A model generated the notes under the pieces. It saw nothing but the letters and a program-made list of their open reading frames with translations. It did no database searches and was not told the origin of the DNA. Position numbers and translations under genes: made by a program. Shown piece by piece: positions 23,740 to 32,862 of a stretch of DNA of 64,000 bases (position 1 is its first letter; every line of letters starts with the position of its first letter). The stretch comes from Parachlamydiaceae bacterium (GTDB taxonomy: Bacteria > Chlamydiota > Chlamydiia > Chlamydiales > Parachlamydiaceae): contig JASBUW010000069.1 of assembly GCA_030147755.1 (NCBI GenBank), positions 1 through 64,000 on the forward strand, given 5' to 3'.

Positions 23740-25428
23740 ATGGAGAATACATTACACGTTGCGTTAACGCCTTGGCAAAGGAGAGGACTCCTTATATTTT
23801 CTTTTTTGCTCGTTGCACTTGGACAACCGATCTGGAATGAATGGTTGGGGCTATTCACAGCCATGGGTGGATTTGCCTGTTTTTGGCGTGTGTTGTTAAG
23901 CATTCCTCAAGCCAAAGAACGCTTTTGTATTGCGATGGGGTGGTATGCAGGGATACAAATCATACAACTCGCTTGGTTTGCTTCTCATCCTTATTTTTAT
24001 ATCTATGGGGTGTGGTTATTTTGTGCATGGTTGATGGGAGCTCAATGGGGCCTTTTAGCCCTATGGATAAAGCCGCAAACTTTTCAGCATATATCCAAAC
24101 TTTTTGCTTTAGCCGGTTTTTGGGTGATCTGTGAATGGTCGCGCTTATTTATTCTCACCGGTTTGCCTTTTAATCCTGTGGGACTCTCTTTAACAGGCGC
24201 GCTGTATCCTTTGCAGTTTGCTTCTTTAGGTGGAGTCTATGGACTCTCTTTTTGGGTCATTTTGACTAATCTGATCGTGTTACGTGCCTGGATACAACCA
24301 TTTGCTTGGCGTAACTGGAGTGTGGCGAGTTTAATGATTCTTATTCCTTATGGATTTGGCTGGCTGCAATTGACATGGCATGAACGACAATTTTCTCAAG
24401 ATCCGCGCACTTTAAATGTGGTGCTGGTGCAAACAGCACTTCCGATTGAAGAAAATATGCATTTTCAAAGTGCTGAAGAAGCACGGCTTTATGTATTAGG
24501 AGAATGGCGTCAAATTCTGACAACTTTGCCTAAGCAGCGTGGAAAAGCCATTGATTTGATTGTGTTGCCTGAATATTTGGTGCCTTATGGAACTTATCAT
24601 CCGGTTTTTCCGCTGCAAGAGATCTATCGTTTATTTTATGACATATTTGGGGATGTTTCTTCTTTTTTTCCTTCGGAAAATAGCCCTTATTTGGATTATA
24701 TTCGGACTCCGCATGGATTTGAATGGTTAGTATCGAATGCTTATTTGGTGCAAACGTTAGCGAATTTATTTCAAGCGCATGTCGTTGTAGGGCTAGAAGA
24801 TAGTGTTTACTTAGAAGATGCTTTGCATAAAGCAGAATCTTACAGTGCTGCTTTTCATTTTACTCCTAGTGAGCAAGTGCCTACACGTTATGAAAAACGT
24901 GTTTTGGTGCCTATGGGGGAGTATATTCCTTTTGAATGGTGTCGTCAGCTAGCATCACGTTATGGCATTACGGGATCCTTCACCTGTGGAAAAGAAGCTA
25001 AAGTTTTTGCTGGGTCCATTCCGTTTGGCGTTTCAATTTGCTATGAAGAAATGTATGGGCATCTCATGCGGCAAAACCGTGTGCAAGGAGCAGAATTATT
25101 GGTCAATTTGACGAATGATGGATGGTATCCCCATTCGCATTTACCTAAACAGCATTTTGATCATGTGCGCTTACGCACAGTGGAAAATGGAATTCCCTTA
25201 GCAAGGGCATGCAATACGGGTGTGACAGGAGCCGTGGATAGTTTAGGACGGATCATTAGCGTATTAGGGGAAGATCATATGCAAGCACAAGATTTAGCCG
25301 ATTCGTTGCACGTTAAAATACCCCTTTATCATTATCAAACGCTTTACTCGCAATGGGGAGATTTCACAGCAGTTGGTTTAGCTTGCTTCTGCCTGTTAGG
25401 CGGAATTATTCGCTCTCGTAAGTATTAA
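23740..25428 (+). CDS. lnt: Apolipoprotein N-acyltransferase
   Basis: Lnt adds the third acyl chain to lipoproteins in the inner membrane. ATG 23740 is chosen because it follows an AAGGAAG site; an in-frame ATG at 23647 lies inside the palindrome and would add unrelated residues. The 562-aa protein has several membrane helices in its first 200 residues and a nitrilase domain. The triad is visible: E278 (LPEYLVPYG), K386 (YEKRVLVPMGEYIP) and C434 (VSICYEEMYG). A last helix (FTAVGLACFCLLGGII) anchors the end. It leads the lnt-lpxC-fabZ-lpxA-fmt run, the chlamydial order. It would act on the lipoproteins predicted here (LptE-like, MetQ). Confidence 0.95.
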   Translation: MENTLHVALTPWQRRGLLIFSFLLVALGQPIWNEWLGLFTAMGGFACFWRVLLSIPQAKERFCIAMGWYAGIQIIQLAWFASHPYFYIYGVWLFCAWLMGAQWGLLALWIKPQTFQHISKLFALAGFWVICEWSRLFILTGLPFNPVGLSLTGALYPLQFASLGGVYGLSFWVILTNLIVLRAWIQPFAWRNWSVASLMILIPYGFGWLQLTWHERQFSQDPRTLNVVLVQTALPIEENMHFQSAEEARLYVLGEWRQILTTLPKQRGKAIDLIVLPEYLVPYGTYHPVFPLQEIYRLFYDIFGDVSSFFPSENSPYLDYIRTPHGFEWLVSNAYLVQTLANLFQAHVVVGLEDSVYLEDALHKAESYSAAFHFTPSEQVPTRYEKRVLVPMGEYIPFEWCRQLASRYGITGSFTCGKEAKVFAGSIPFGVSICYEEMYGHLMRQNRVQGAELLVNLTNDGWYPHSHLPKQHFDHVRLRTVENGIPLARACNTGVTGAVDSLGRIISVLGEDHMQAQDLADSLHVKIPLYHYQTLYSQWGDFTAVGLACFCLLGGIIRSRKY

Positions 25429-25508
25429 ATAGACTTGCTTAAAAACTAAACGTTTATTAAGATCCTCGTTTCGAAAGCGTTAAATTTTATTATCATAAGC
25501 AGGCAGAT

Positions 25509-26390
25509 GTGGCAACTGTCAATCCCGCATTAGAAAAAATTGTGCGTAAACAGCGCACGTTAAATGACTATTCTTCTTTTTCGGGAATTGGCATTCACAC
25601 CGGAAAAGAGGTGGGACTGCGCTTTTGTCCGGCAAAAGAGGGTACAGGGATTATTTTTAAGCGCATTGATTTGCCCGGTCAACCGATTATTCCTGCGACA
25701 GTAGAATATGTGCAAGATACGTCGCGCAGTACGACGATTGGCATTAAAGAGATGCGGGTTCACACCGTAGAACACGTCTTATCTGCCATCAAAGCTTATA
25801 ACATTGATAATTTGTGTATTGAAATCTCGAGCATCGAGCCACCCGTAGGAAATGGCAGTTCAGACGTTTTTGTAGAGATGATCGAAAAGGTAGGCGTGCG
25901 CGAACAAGAACAGGTCGCACCCGTTGTCAAAATTCAGCAACCGGTTTATTGGTCAGAAGGCGATATTCATTTGGTTGCGTTGCCTTACGAAGGATATCGC
26001 GTCAGCTATACATTAAGCTACCCGGGCTCTCAATTTCTGCGTAGTCAATTTCATTCTGTCTTGATTAATGAAGACAATTTCAAGAAAGAAATTGCGCCCT
26101 GCCGCACTTTTTCTCTTTATAAAGAGATTAGTGCGTTGATGGATCGCGGCTTGATCAAGGGCGGCAGCTTAGACAATGCGGTCGTGATTAAAGATGACGT
26201 CATTCTCAGCAAGGGGGGATTGTTCTTTCCAGATGAAATGGCACGCCACAAAATTTTGGATTTAATAGGAGATCTTTCTCTGATTGGGTTTGATTTTTAT
26301 GCGCATATTATCGCCATTCGTTCCGGACACGCCTCCAATTTTGCTTTTGCCCGCAAACTTTTAAATCATATTACGATGGAGAATCATTAA
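25509..26390 (+). CDS. lpxC: UDP-3-O-acyl-N-acetylglucosamine deacetylase
   Basis: LpxC removes the acetyl group from UDP-3-O-acyl-GlcNAc, the committed step of lipid A synthesis, and uses zinc. The 293-aa length is normal. Visible sites are HTVEH (H85-H89, including a zinc ligand), VGNGSSDVF, PCRTFSLYKE, the DEMARHKILDLIGDL block with zinc-binding His and Asp, and SGHASN with the catalytic His. The start is a GTG at 25509 with no in-frame ATG nearby. Its stop overlaps the FabZ start by one base (TAATG), so the two are coupled. In many bacteria LpxC is controlled by proteolysis; nothing in the sequence decides that here. Confidence 0.96.
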   Translation: MATVNPALEKIVRKQRTLNDYSSFSGIGIHTGKEVGLRFCPAKEGTGIIFKRIDLPGQPIIPATVEYVQDTSRSTTIGIKEMRVHTVEHVLSAIKAYNIDNLCIEISSIEPPVGNGSSDVFVEMIEKVGVREQEQVAPVVKIQQPVYWSEGDIHLVALPYEGYRVSYTLSYPGSQFLRSQFHSVLINEDNFKKEIAPCRTFSLYKEISALMDRGLIKGGSLDNAVVIKDDVILSKGGLFFPDEMARHKILDLIGDLSLIGFDFYAHIIAIRSGHASNFAFARKLLNHITMENH

Positions 26391-26854
26391 TGGTTAATCA
26401 ATCAGATAAGACTCTCTCTTTTGACATCAATCAAATTATTCAGATTTTGCCCCATCGTTATCCTTTTTTACTCGTCGATCGTGTGTTAGAAGTCAATTTG
26501 GAAAAAAACTATGTCTTGGCTCAAAAAAATGTCACGATTAATGAGGCTTTTTTTCAAGGGCATTTTCCGGGAGCCCCCATTATGCCGGGTGTGTTGATTT
26601 TAGAAGCATTGGCTCAAGCGGGCGGAATCTTGGTCCATCTCAAAGGATCGGGCGATAAAATTGCGATTTTATTGAGTGTTAATCAGGCAAAATTTCGCCA
26701 GCCTGTCAAACCGGGAGATGTTCTGTATTTGCGTGGACAAGGCCTTCACTTTAGCAGTAAAGGGGGGCGCGTCAAAGCAGAAGCGCTTGTCAATGATAAA
26801 GTGGCTGCCGAAGCCGAAATTGGATTTGTCTTTGTAGATAAAAATCAAATATAA
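26390..26854 (+). CDS. fabZ: 3-hydroxyacyl-ACP dehydratase FabZ
   Basis: FabZ dehydrates 3-hydroxyacyl-ACP in fatty acid elongation, drawing on the same pool that LpxA uses. The 154-aa hotdog-fold protein has ILPHRYPFLLVDRV, catalytic H58 in GHFPGAPIMPG and E72 in LEALAQAGG. It is translationally coupled to lpxC by a 1-bp overlap, and lpxA follows after 31 bp. The grouping balances phospholipid and lipid A synthesis. Confidence 0.97.
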   Translation: MVNQSDKTLSFDINQIIQILPHRYPFLLVDRVLEVNLEKNYVLAQKNVTINEAFFQGHFPGAPIMPGVLILEALAQAGGILVHLKGSGDKIAILLSVNQAKFRQPVKPGDVLYLRGQGLHFSSKGGRVKAEALVNDKVAAEAEIGFVFVDKNQI

Positions 26855-26885
26855 CAGCAAGAATCTTTAGCCCCAGTTCACTTTC

Positions 26886-27749
26886 ATGAATAATAAGTCT
26901 TATCAAATTCATCCTACTGCGATCATTGCTCCCGGTGTCACTATTGGCGAGAATGTCATCATCGAACCTTATGCCGTGATTAACTCTCCGCATGTGGTCT
27001 TAGAAGAGCGAGTAGTAATTAAATCGCATGCTTATATCGATGGTTATACCACTATTGGAGCAGGGACAACTGTCTATCCGGGTGCCAGTATTGGAACAAA
27101 AACACAGGACCTCAAATACCGGGGCGAAAAAACATTCGTTAAAATTGGCAAAAATTGTGATATCCGCGAATTTGTGACCATTAACTCCTCTTGCCAAGAA
27201 AACACCAGTGTAGAAGTAGGAGATAATTGTTTAATCATGGCTTATTGCCATATTGCCCATAATTGCGTAGTGGGTAATCGGGTGATTATGAGCAATAATG
27301 CAACTTTAGCAGGTCATGTGATTGTCGAAGACTGTGCGATTATTGGAGGCATGACTCCTATTCACCAATTTGTACGCATTGGACGTTATGCAATGGTAGG
27401 AGGAATGAGCCGTGTAACGCATGATATTCCGCCTTACACCATTGGAGCAGGGATTCCGTACAAATTTGGGGGACTCAATATTATTGGACTGAAAAGGCAT
27501 GGATTCGCTTTAGAAACACGACGTGAATTGAGCAAAGCCTTCAAGTTATTGTATCGCTCTCAGTTGCACATGGAAGAAGCTTTGCGACGTATTGAATTAG
27601 AGGTATCGCCTTTGCCGGAAGTGCAGCATTTTATCAATTTTTGTCGTTTGACGAAACGCGGACTCATGTGTTTGCAAGGCGCAGAAGAAGAGCTACCACA
27701 AATAGAAGAGGAAGAAGAATTAGAGCCTTCATTTTTGATCAAACGTTAA
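26886..27749 (+). CDS. lpxA: UDP-N-acetylglucosamine O-acyltransferase
   Basis: LpxA transfers a 3-hydroxyacyl chain from ACP to UDP-GlcNAc, the first lipid A step. The 287-aa chain shows left-handed beta-helix hexads ([LIV]-G-x4) from about residue 8 to 190: [33 protein letters not shown]. The active-site region is [15 protein letters not shown], with the catalytic His in it. A helical C-terminus ([18 protein letters not shown]) is complete. It trimerises in the cytoplasm. It is the last gene before a large palindrome, with fmt after that. Confidence 0.97.
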   Translation: MNNKSYQIHPTAIIAPGVTIGENVIIEPYAVINSPHVVLEERVVIKSHAYIDGYTTIGAGTTVYPGASIGTKTQDLKYRGEKTFVKIGKNCDIREFVTINSSCQENTSVEVGDNCLIMAYCHIAHNCVVGNRVIMSNNATLAGHVIVEDCAIIGGMTPIHQFVRIGRYAMVGGMSRVTHDIPPYTIGAGIPYKFGGLNIIGLKRHGFALETRRELSKAFKLLYRSQLHMEEALRRIELEVSPLPEVQHFINFCRLTKRGLMCLQGAEEELPQIEEEEELEPSFLIKR

Positions 27750-27766
27750 GTAATATTATTGTGTTA

Positions 27767-27889
27767 AATTAAGGGACAAACGACCATAACGACACCAGCG
27801 ACCTTAACGACAACGACAATAAGAATTAAGTCCTTATTGTCGTTGTCGTTAAGGGCGCTGGTGGCGTTATGGTCGTTTGTCCCTTAATT
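27767..27889. repeat. Large palindrome, ACGAC family, copy 4
   Basis: Left arm 27767-27823 and right arm 27833-27889 are inverted repeats of 57 bp with two mismatches and a 9-nt loop. At both mismatches the left arm has A (within CGACACC and CGACCTT) and the right arm has G in place of T. The element fills the lpxA-fmt gap and ends 15 bp before the fmt ATG, so it would be transcribed in any lpxA-fmt message. Confidence 0.96.
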
Positions 27890-27904
27890 CTTAAAGAGGC
27901 ATAA

Positions 27905-28852
27905 ATGCGCATCATATTTTTTGGAACCCCTACATTCTCTGCCGAAGTGCTCGATTTTTTGTTGCAACATGATGTCAACATTGTAGCAGTGATTTCCAAA
28001 CCGGATCGCCCTAAAGGGCGTTCTGGAACACCTGTTCCCACGCCTGTGAAAACAGTTGCTCTTCAGCGTAATCCTCCATTACCCGTTTATCAGCCTGAAT
28101 TGGTCTCTGCACCTGAATTTGCAGAAACTTTAAAAGCTTATGAAGCAGATTTATTTGTTGTAGTCGCCTATGGAGAAATCATCAAGCAACACTTGTTAGA
28201 TATGCCCAAACGTGGGTGCATCAACCTGCATACCAGCTTATTACCTAAATATCGTGGTGCAGCCCCCATTCAACGCAGCATTATCAGTGGAGAAAAAGAA
28301 ACAGGTGTGACCATTATGCATATGGTCAGAAAAATGGATGCAGGCGATATGATTAAGGTTGTCAAAGTCGCGATCACTGCTGAGATGACATTTGGGGAAC
28401 TAGAGCAAGCTCTTTGCGAAGCAGGAAAAACAGCTTTGTTAGATGTGATTCATACTTTTGAAAAAGATGAACCGCCTCGCACGCCGCAGGATCATACACA
28501 AGCGACCTTAGCCCCTAAAATTGAATTAGAAGACTGTGAAATTCGCTGGGATAAATCGGCTCAAGAGATTCACGATCTTGTAAGAGGTGTGAATCCTTAT
28601 CCTGGAGCCTGGTGTTATGTTCATGTAAAAGGCGAAAAGAAGCGCCTCAAAATTAGCCGTACGCGCGTTGTAGAAGGGGATGAGTCTGAGCCTGGTACTA
28701 TCGTCAATACTCAACAAACAAAAGCGAATTTAGTGATTGCGACGGGAAACAAAGCCTTAGAGTTGCTAGAAGTGCAACTCGAAGGCAAGAAGAGTATGAG
28801 TTCGGAAGAATTGATGAGAGGAATCAATTTAACCCTCTTTAAATTTAAATAA
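27905..28852 (+). CDS. fmt: Methionyl-tRNA formyltransferase
   Basis: Fmt formylates initiator Met-tRNA using 10-formyl-tetrahydrofolate. The 315-aa protein has RIIFFGTPTFSAEVL at the start and the catalytic block NLHTSLLPKYRGAAPIQRSI (Asn, His), followed by GVTIMHMVRKMDAGD. The C-terminal OB-like domain (about 205-310) begins at EDCEIRWDKSAQEIHDLVRG. Its TAA abuts the stop of the convergent gene with no base between. In C. trachomatis fmt lies close to rplC; here about 14.6 kb intervene. Confidence 0.97.
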   Translation: MRIIFFGTPTFSAEVLDFLLQHDVNIVAVISKPDRPKGRSGTPVPTPVKTVALQRNPPLPVYQPELVSAPEFAETLKAYEADLFVVVAYGEIIKQHLLDMPKRGCINLHTSLLPKYRGAAPIQRSIISGEKETGVTIMHMVRKMDAGDMIKVVKVAITAEMTFGELEQALCEAGKTALLDVIHTFEKDEPPRTPQDHTQATLAPKIELEDCEIRWDKSAQEIHDLVRGVNPYPGAWCYVHVKGEKKRLKISRTRVVEGDESEPGTIVNTQQTKANLVIATGNKALELLEVQLEGKKSMSSEELMRGINLTLFKFK

Positions 28853-30136
28853 CTAATGCAATCTAGGCGTTAGCGTTGCTGAAAAATTATTAATAAGGGG
28901 TTGGTTGTCGGGTGATAAAGTAACTGTGTAACTTAGCCTGCCTGTGATCACGTTAGAGATTAAAATTTCGTCGGGTTTAACGGTACCTTTTATTCGATTT
29001 CCTTCTCTATCCACCGGCTCTTGTCTTGTCTTAAGGATGGGCAATCCTCCTTCTACCTCAACTAGTATTTGTTTGATGTTTCCCTGTTCATCGCGCTGAA
29101 TTGTGCTTGTAATTGTGGGCTGTGAAGTTTGTATATTTGCTGATAAGCTATATATGCCGTCATCTTCCTGCCACGCAATAGGTGGATCTGACATAGCTAT
29201 GCCTGTTTTAAATTCCTGAGTCAATAGTCCAAATAAAGAGTTTGCGTTTACTTGAGTATTAATAGCATATAAAGCATCTTCCCATTTTTTATCTTCAGGG
29301 CGTTCTGTAATTTTTTCAATGGCTTGCTCGCCTGCTTTTAATCTCAGTTGCATAAGAGCAACTTTTATTGTTGGATTAGCATATCCAGGAGCTTTTCGAG
29401 TTTTATACTCATATTGACCATCTCTCAAACACATAGGAACATCTCTCTCTCCATCTCTTTGATATTGATTTTTAGGACCAGAACGCTCTGTACCATCTTG
29501 TTCTTGTACGGGTTTCAAAAAGCGTTCAAGATTAGATTTAAATTCTGCTAATTTTTCTTCTATTTTATCAGTTGCTTTTAAAGATTCTAAATAACTTGGA
29601 ATTTTAGCAATAGATATTAGCAATAAATCTTTTACTTCTTGAGTTAGATTTTTGTTGTTATTAATTTCTTTTCTTATAGATTCAGGAATCGCTTCTATTA
29701 GTGGATTTGTATTTTCTTTTTTTATAGAAAGAGTTAATTCCATTGATGGACTTGTATCTTCTTTTTCTTTTAAAGGTGAAAAACTACAACAACAAATAAA
29801 ATTATAAACTTTATTGGCTATCTCACGTAATCCCTCACTAAGATAGTTCGCAACAAAACATAGACCACGCAGAGGAGCTGCTGATGTTGCCGTGTCTAAC
29901 CAATCATTCCAAGTTTGTCGGGCAACCTCAGTTTTGCCTTCTCCTTTTTCTTGTTCGTTAATAGGCTCCCTATCAGATTGCTTGGCGATTGCTACTTTTT
30001 TTGTATCATTTGTTAGATTTAAACCTCGGAACGTTCCACTAGCAGAAGGAACGACGCCTTTTGTTTCCCCAAACTGAAAATAAATAGGTGTTCCAGGTAT
30101 GTTCACAATAACTGAATCATTAGACAAATCACCCAT
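28853..30136 (-). CDS. Unknown protein with a hydrophobic Cys-cluster segment
   Basis: I do not recognise this 427-aa protein. The N-terminal 75 residues are polar. Residues about 87-120 contain a hydrophobic amphipathic stretch ending in FICCCSF, followed by charged, low-complexity helices (about 125-220). The C-terminal 120 residues look beta-rich (IYSLSANIQTS, ILVEVEGGLPILK, LSYTVTLS). No signal peptide is present. The layout, a hydrophobic segment with clustered Cys after a polar N-terminus, recalls the SH2 protein at 7437-9806 (FCCLA). It is the first gene of the accessory block after fmt. A role as a host-directed protein is a guess. Confidence 0.75.
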   Translation of the reverse strand: MGDLSNDSVIVNIPGTPIYFQFGETKGVVPSASGTFRGLNLTNDTKKVAIAKQSDREPINEQEKGEGKTEVARQTWNDWLDTATSAAPLRGLCFVANYLSEGLREIANKVYNFICCCSFSPLKEKEDTSPSMELTLSIKKENTNPLIEAIPESIRKEINNNKNLTQEVKDLLLISIAKIPSYLESLKATDKIEEKLAEFKSNLERFLKPVQEQDGTERSGPKNQYQRDGERDVPMCLRDGQYEYKTRKAPGYANPTIKVALMQLRLKAGEQAIEKITERPEDKKWEDALYAINTQVNANSLFGLLTQEFKTGIAMSDPPIAWQEDDGIYSLSANIQTSQPTITSTIQRDEQGNIKQILVEVEGGLPILKTRQEPVDREGNRIKGTVKPDEILISNVITGRLSYTVTLSPDNQPLINNFSATLTPRLH

Positions 30137-30330
30137 ATATTCCTTCCTTTAAGTTAAATTCACTCACTATGAAAGTAATTATTTATATCTTTATTATAAC
30201 AATTTTTCATTAAAATTAAAACAAAATTTATATTAATAATATCTTTATAATTGCTTAATCTTAACTAATATAAAACTAAGTTAAAATATAAGTTCTCAAT
30301 CATAATTCCTAGGGGAAATAGGGGGAATAA

Positions 30331-31311
30331 ATGGCCATTAGAACTTTGGATAGGTATATTAATTATATTAAGCAAAACGTAGAGAAGATCTTTACGGATC
30401 CCTCTATTAGTAAAAAAACTTTACAGTTTAGCGGTAAACTAATGACTGCTTATGATTTATATACAGGAAAAGAACATGCGCTCATTTTACGCAATCATAT
30501 GAAGGGAACGGTAAATATCCTTGAGTTTTATGGATCTTTTAAAAATGTCGTATTTTGGATGAATCCTTTTTCAAAAAAATCCATGGATCAAGAGCTTCTA
30601 GCAAAAACCCTTGAAATTGCTCTATTAGCACATCCCTACTTCCAAGATCAGGAGGGAAAAGAACTTGGTCAAAAAGTTGCAAAAGCTGTCGTGATAGAGG
30701 TCATGGACCAAAAGGATTTTGTTGATCAACAAGAGGTGCGTGATATAATTATAGAAAGTCTTCAACAGTATCGCTTTGATGAAGTAGACGCAGCCAGAAT
30801 TGCCGCAGCCGTTAAAATACAAAATCAATCACGTTCACCCATTGAGTTACTGTCGATGGTTTGCTTTACTATTGGTGATTTAGCCGATAATATTCTGACT
30901 CTCCAGAAATGGGGAATGGTAGAATTATCCTCTTTAGCTGCTGAAATGGGGCAACGTTCTCCTATCTTAACGATTGTCATCAAAGTAGGTGCGGAACGAG
31001 TTATCGGAATCCTGGCTGTTAGTGGTTTAACTCTTTTATTTAGCGACGCGACTTTTCGAGCCGGAAAAGCTTTCTATTACGTGATTGTCAATAGGCCTAA
31101 GGGTATAAATGTCCCTCCGGATAAGGATCAGGAAGAAAACAGATCAAAAGCTGTTCAAGAATTGAAGGGAGCTCTTTTTGACATGGCTAAAATTGGTATT
31201 GATTTAGGCGCAACAGCTGTCCCTCTTTTTTTCACTTTGAATCCTGCCGTCGCTTTAGGTTTAGGAATCTTTTCTAAAGGCACTGGCCTCATTTGCGCGC
31301 TTGCCCGTTAA
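30331..31311 (+). CDS. Unknown helical membrane-associated protein, paralogue A
   Basis: The 326-aa protein is mostly alpha-helical. Hydrophobic stretches occur at about 217-237 (VIKVGAERVIGILAVSGLTL) and near the C-terminus (AVPLFFTLNPAVALGLGIFS). Residues 181-208 (IGDLADNILTLQKWG ... LAAEMGQ) align with residues 289-316 of the next gene (IVDLQCVALYLHGWN ... WAAQIGQ), which suggests paralogy. No enzyme motif was seen. A GGGG-rich site lies before the ATG and a strong terminator follows the gene (31330). Chlamydiae carry an inclusion membrane protein gene (CT529) at this place next to fmt; whether this gene corresponds is not shown. Confidence 0.75.
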   Translation: MAIRTLDRYINYIKQNVEKIFTDPSISKKTLQFSGKLMTAYDLYTGKEHALILRNHMKGTVNILEFYGSFKNVVFWMNPFSKKSMDQELLAKTLEIALLAHPYFQDQEGKELGQKVAKAVVIEVMDQKDFVDQQEVRDIIIESLQQYRFDEVDAARIAAAVKIQNQSRSPIELLSMVCFTIGDLADNILTLQKWGMVELSSLAAEMGQRSPILTIVIKVGAERVIGILAVSGLTLLFSDATFRAGKAFYYVIVNRPKGINVPPDKDQEENRSKAVQELKGALFDMAKIGIDLGATAVPLFFTLNPAVALGLGIFSKGTGLICALAR

Positions 31312-31329
31312 TTCATCTTAAGAATTTTT

Positions 31330-31368
31330 AAGGATTTATAGTACTTATGCTATAAATCCTTTCTGTTT
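31330..31368 (+). terminator. Rho-independent terminator after paralogue A
   Basis: AAGGATTTATAG (31330-31341) pairs perfectly with CTATAAATCCTT (31350-31361) around an 8-nt loop. A T-rich tail follows (TCTGTTTTATTT). It lies 18 nt after the stop of the 30331-31311 gene. Confidence 0.85.
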
Positions 31369-31535
31369 TATTTAAAAAATTCAAATTATTTATTATAACA
31401 TTATTAATTTTTATTAACACCAAGCTTTACTTATTCTTATTATAATCTTTTTAAAATCTAAAAATATTGTCTTGATTTAATTACATTAATTGTGACAAAC
31501 TTATCTTCCATGCAAATTAATGGTAGGAGTTTCAC

Positions 31536-32822
31536 ATGGCTGACTTAAATATTGGAGCTGTTGCTCAAGGAATCAAAGAAGGAATTAAAGGTTATTGTTA
31601 TGAAGTTCAACAGAATGCTTCAGCGGCGATTGTTCATCTGAAAGATTTACGCAATGACTCAGAATTTTTTCTAAAAGCCTGTCAAGTAGCTGTAGCGGCT
31701 TTACAATTGCTCATAGAGCGTTATCCACATATTGGTTATCTAGCTAAATTTCAAGCGACATTAGCGACAGCGGGTATGCATGATTTCTATCGTTTCTTGC
31801 AGCAACCTCGTCGTTGGTTTTGTCCTGTAGATGCGATGTCAATTGATGAAAATGCAGTTTTAGATTCTTTAGAGAAGGTCTTATGTGAAGCTCTCCATAG
31901 GGGATTCGATGTGCCGGTAAAGCCTCAGGGAAATGCAGAGAACGCGGATGAGGTAGAAGCAGAGGTAGAGGCAGAAGCAGAGGTAGAGCCAGAGCAAGAG
32001 CGCGTCTATAAAGGTGATGATAATGTTCGTTTGATTGCAAAAGCCTATTTGCAGAAACAATTAGAGACGATGTTTGTGACCGGAGATGCTTATGCAAGTG
32101 TGGAAGAGTTCAAAGAAGCCTTGTACAATCGTTTTGCAGCGACCGGACAAGATGCAAAAGGAGACCGTCTAAAAGATGCGCAAGGCAATTTTATACAGAG
32201 CGATGCAGACTATGGACAAGTTTATATCGCAACAGAAAATGGAAAGAGTCAAGTAAAACTTTATATTTCAGCTAAGGATGTAGGGAATAATACAGAGACT
32301 TTTGATGTATTAAAGCTGTCTCTTGCAGATATAAAAAATGTAAATGTGCCTTTACGCCATGTGCCTTTATTGGATAGATTAACCAATTGGCTTTGGGCGA
32401 TTGTCGATCTTCAATGCGTCGCTTTGTATCTCCATGGTTGGAATTTATTAGATACAGCTAAATGGGCAGCGCAGATAGGACAATACCCAGGTTGTCAATG
32501 GATTAAAACTCAAAGCTTAGAGTTGTGGTTAAGAGGCCTTGTTTGTGTGGCTTATAGCACGAAGCTTTTGGAGGCTTGTCGTAAATTAGCAGACGAGCGC
32601 TTGACAGATGCACAAAGACGAGATGCCAAGTGGCATAGAGTCACTTCATTGGTAGAGCTTGTTTATAATGGAGCGGGTTTTGTAGATGCGATCGGTCTGA
32701 AAAAGATTAATCCGACGACAATTCATTGGTTGGCAATTGTGGCAAAAACCATGGGTCTCCTAGAAATTGTGACTAAACCAAGACCTAAGTTTTTCGAAAT
32801 TGCGGCAGCGCCGGCAGCTTAA
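31536..32822 (+). CDS. Unknown helical protein, paralogue B
   Basis: The 428-aa protein has helical N- and C-terminal thirds. The middle is soluble: an acidic Glu-Val/Glu-Ala repeat (about 138-155), then a charged segment that is partly beta (QVYIATENGKSQVKLYISAKD). The C-terminal third (285-415) has several amphipathic to hydrophobic helices (LWAIVDLQCVALYLHGWN, VELVYNGAGFVDAIG) and shares a block with the preceding gene. The start has a TAGGAG site. The next gene follows after 40 bp and is probably co-transcribed. No function can be assigned. Confidence 0.75.
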   Translation: MADLNIGAVAQGIKEGIKGYCYEVQQNASAAIVHLKDLRNDSEFFLKACQVAVAALQLLIERYPHIGYLAKFQATLATAGMHDFYRFLQQPRRWFCPVDAMSIDENAVLDSLEKVLCEALHRGFDVPVKPQGNAENADEVEAEVEAEAEVEPEQERVYKGDDNVRLIAKAYLQKQLETMFVTGDAYASVEEFKEALYNRFAATGQDAKGDRLKDAQGNFIQSDADYGQVYIATENGKSQVKLYISAKDVGNNTETFDVLKLSLADIKNVNVPLRHVPLLDRLTNWLWAIVDLQCVALYLHGWNLLDTAKWAAQIGQYPGCQWIKTQSLELWLRGLVCVAYSTKLLEACRKLADERLTDAQRRDAKWHRVTSLVELVYNGAGFVDAIGLKKINPTTIHWLAIVAKTMGLLEIVTKPRPKFFEIAAAPAA

Positions 32823-32862
32823 TAAAACAAGAATTAACCCTCTTAAATTTGTGTGAGGATTT

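Noticed and set aside
28853-30136. SH2-like module in the C-terminal beta-rich part of the 427-aa protein
   Set aside because: Strands are present but there is no Arg motif of the FLVR type, no matching His and no Trp start, so the resemblance is only general.
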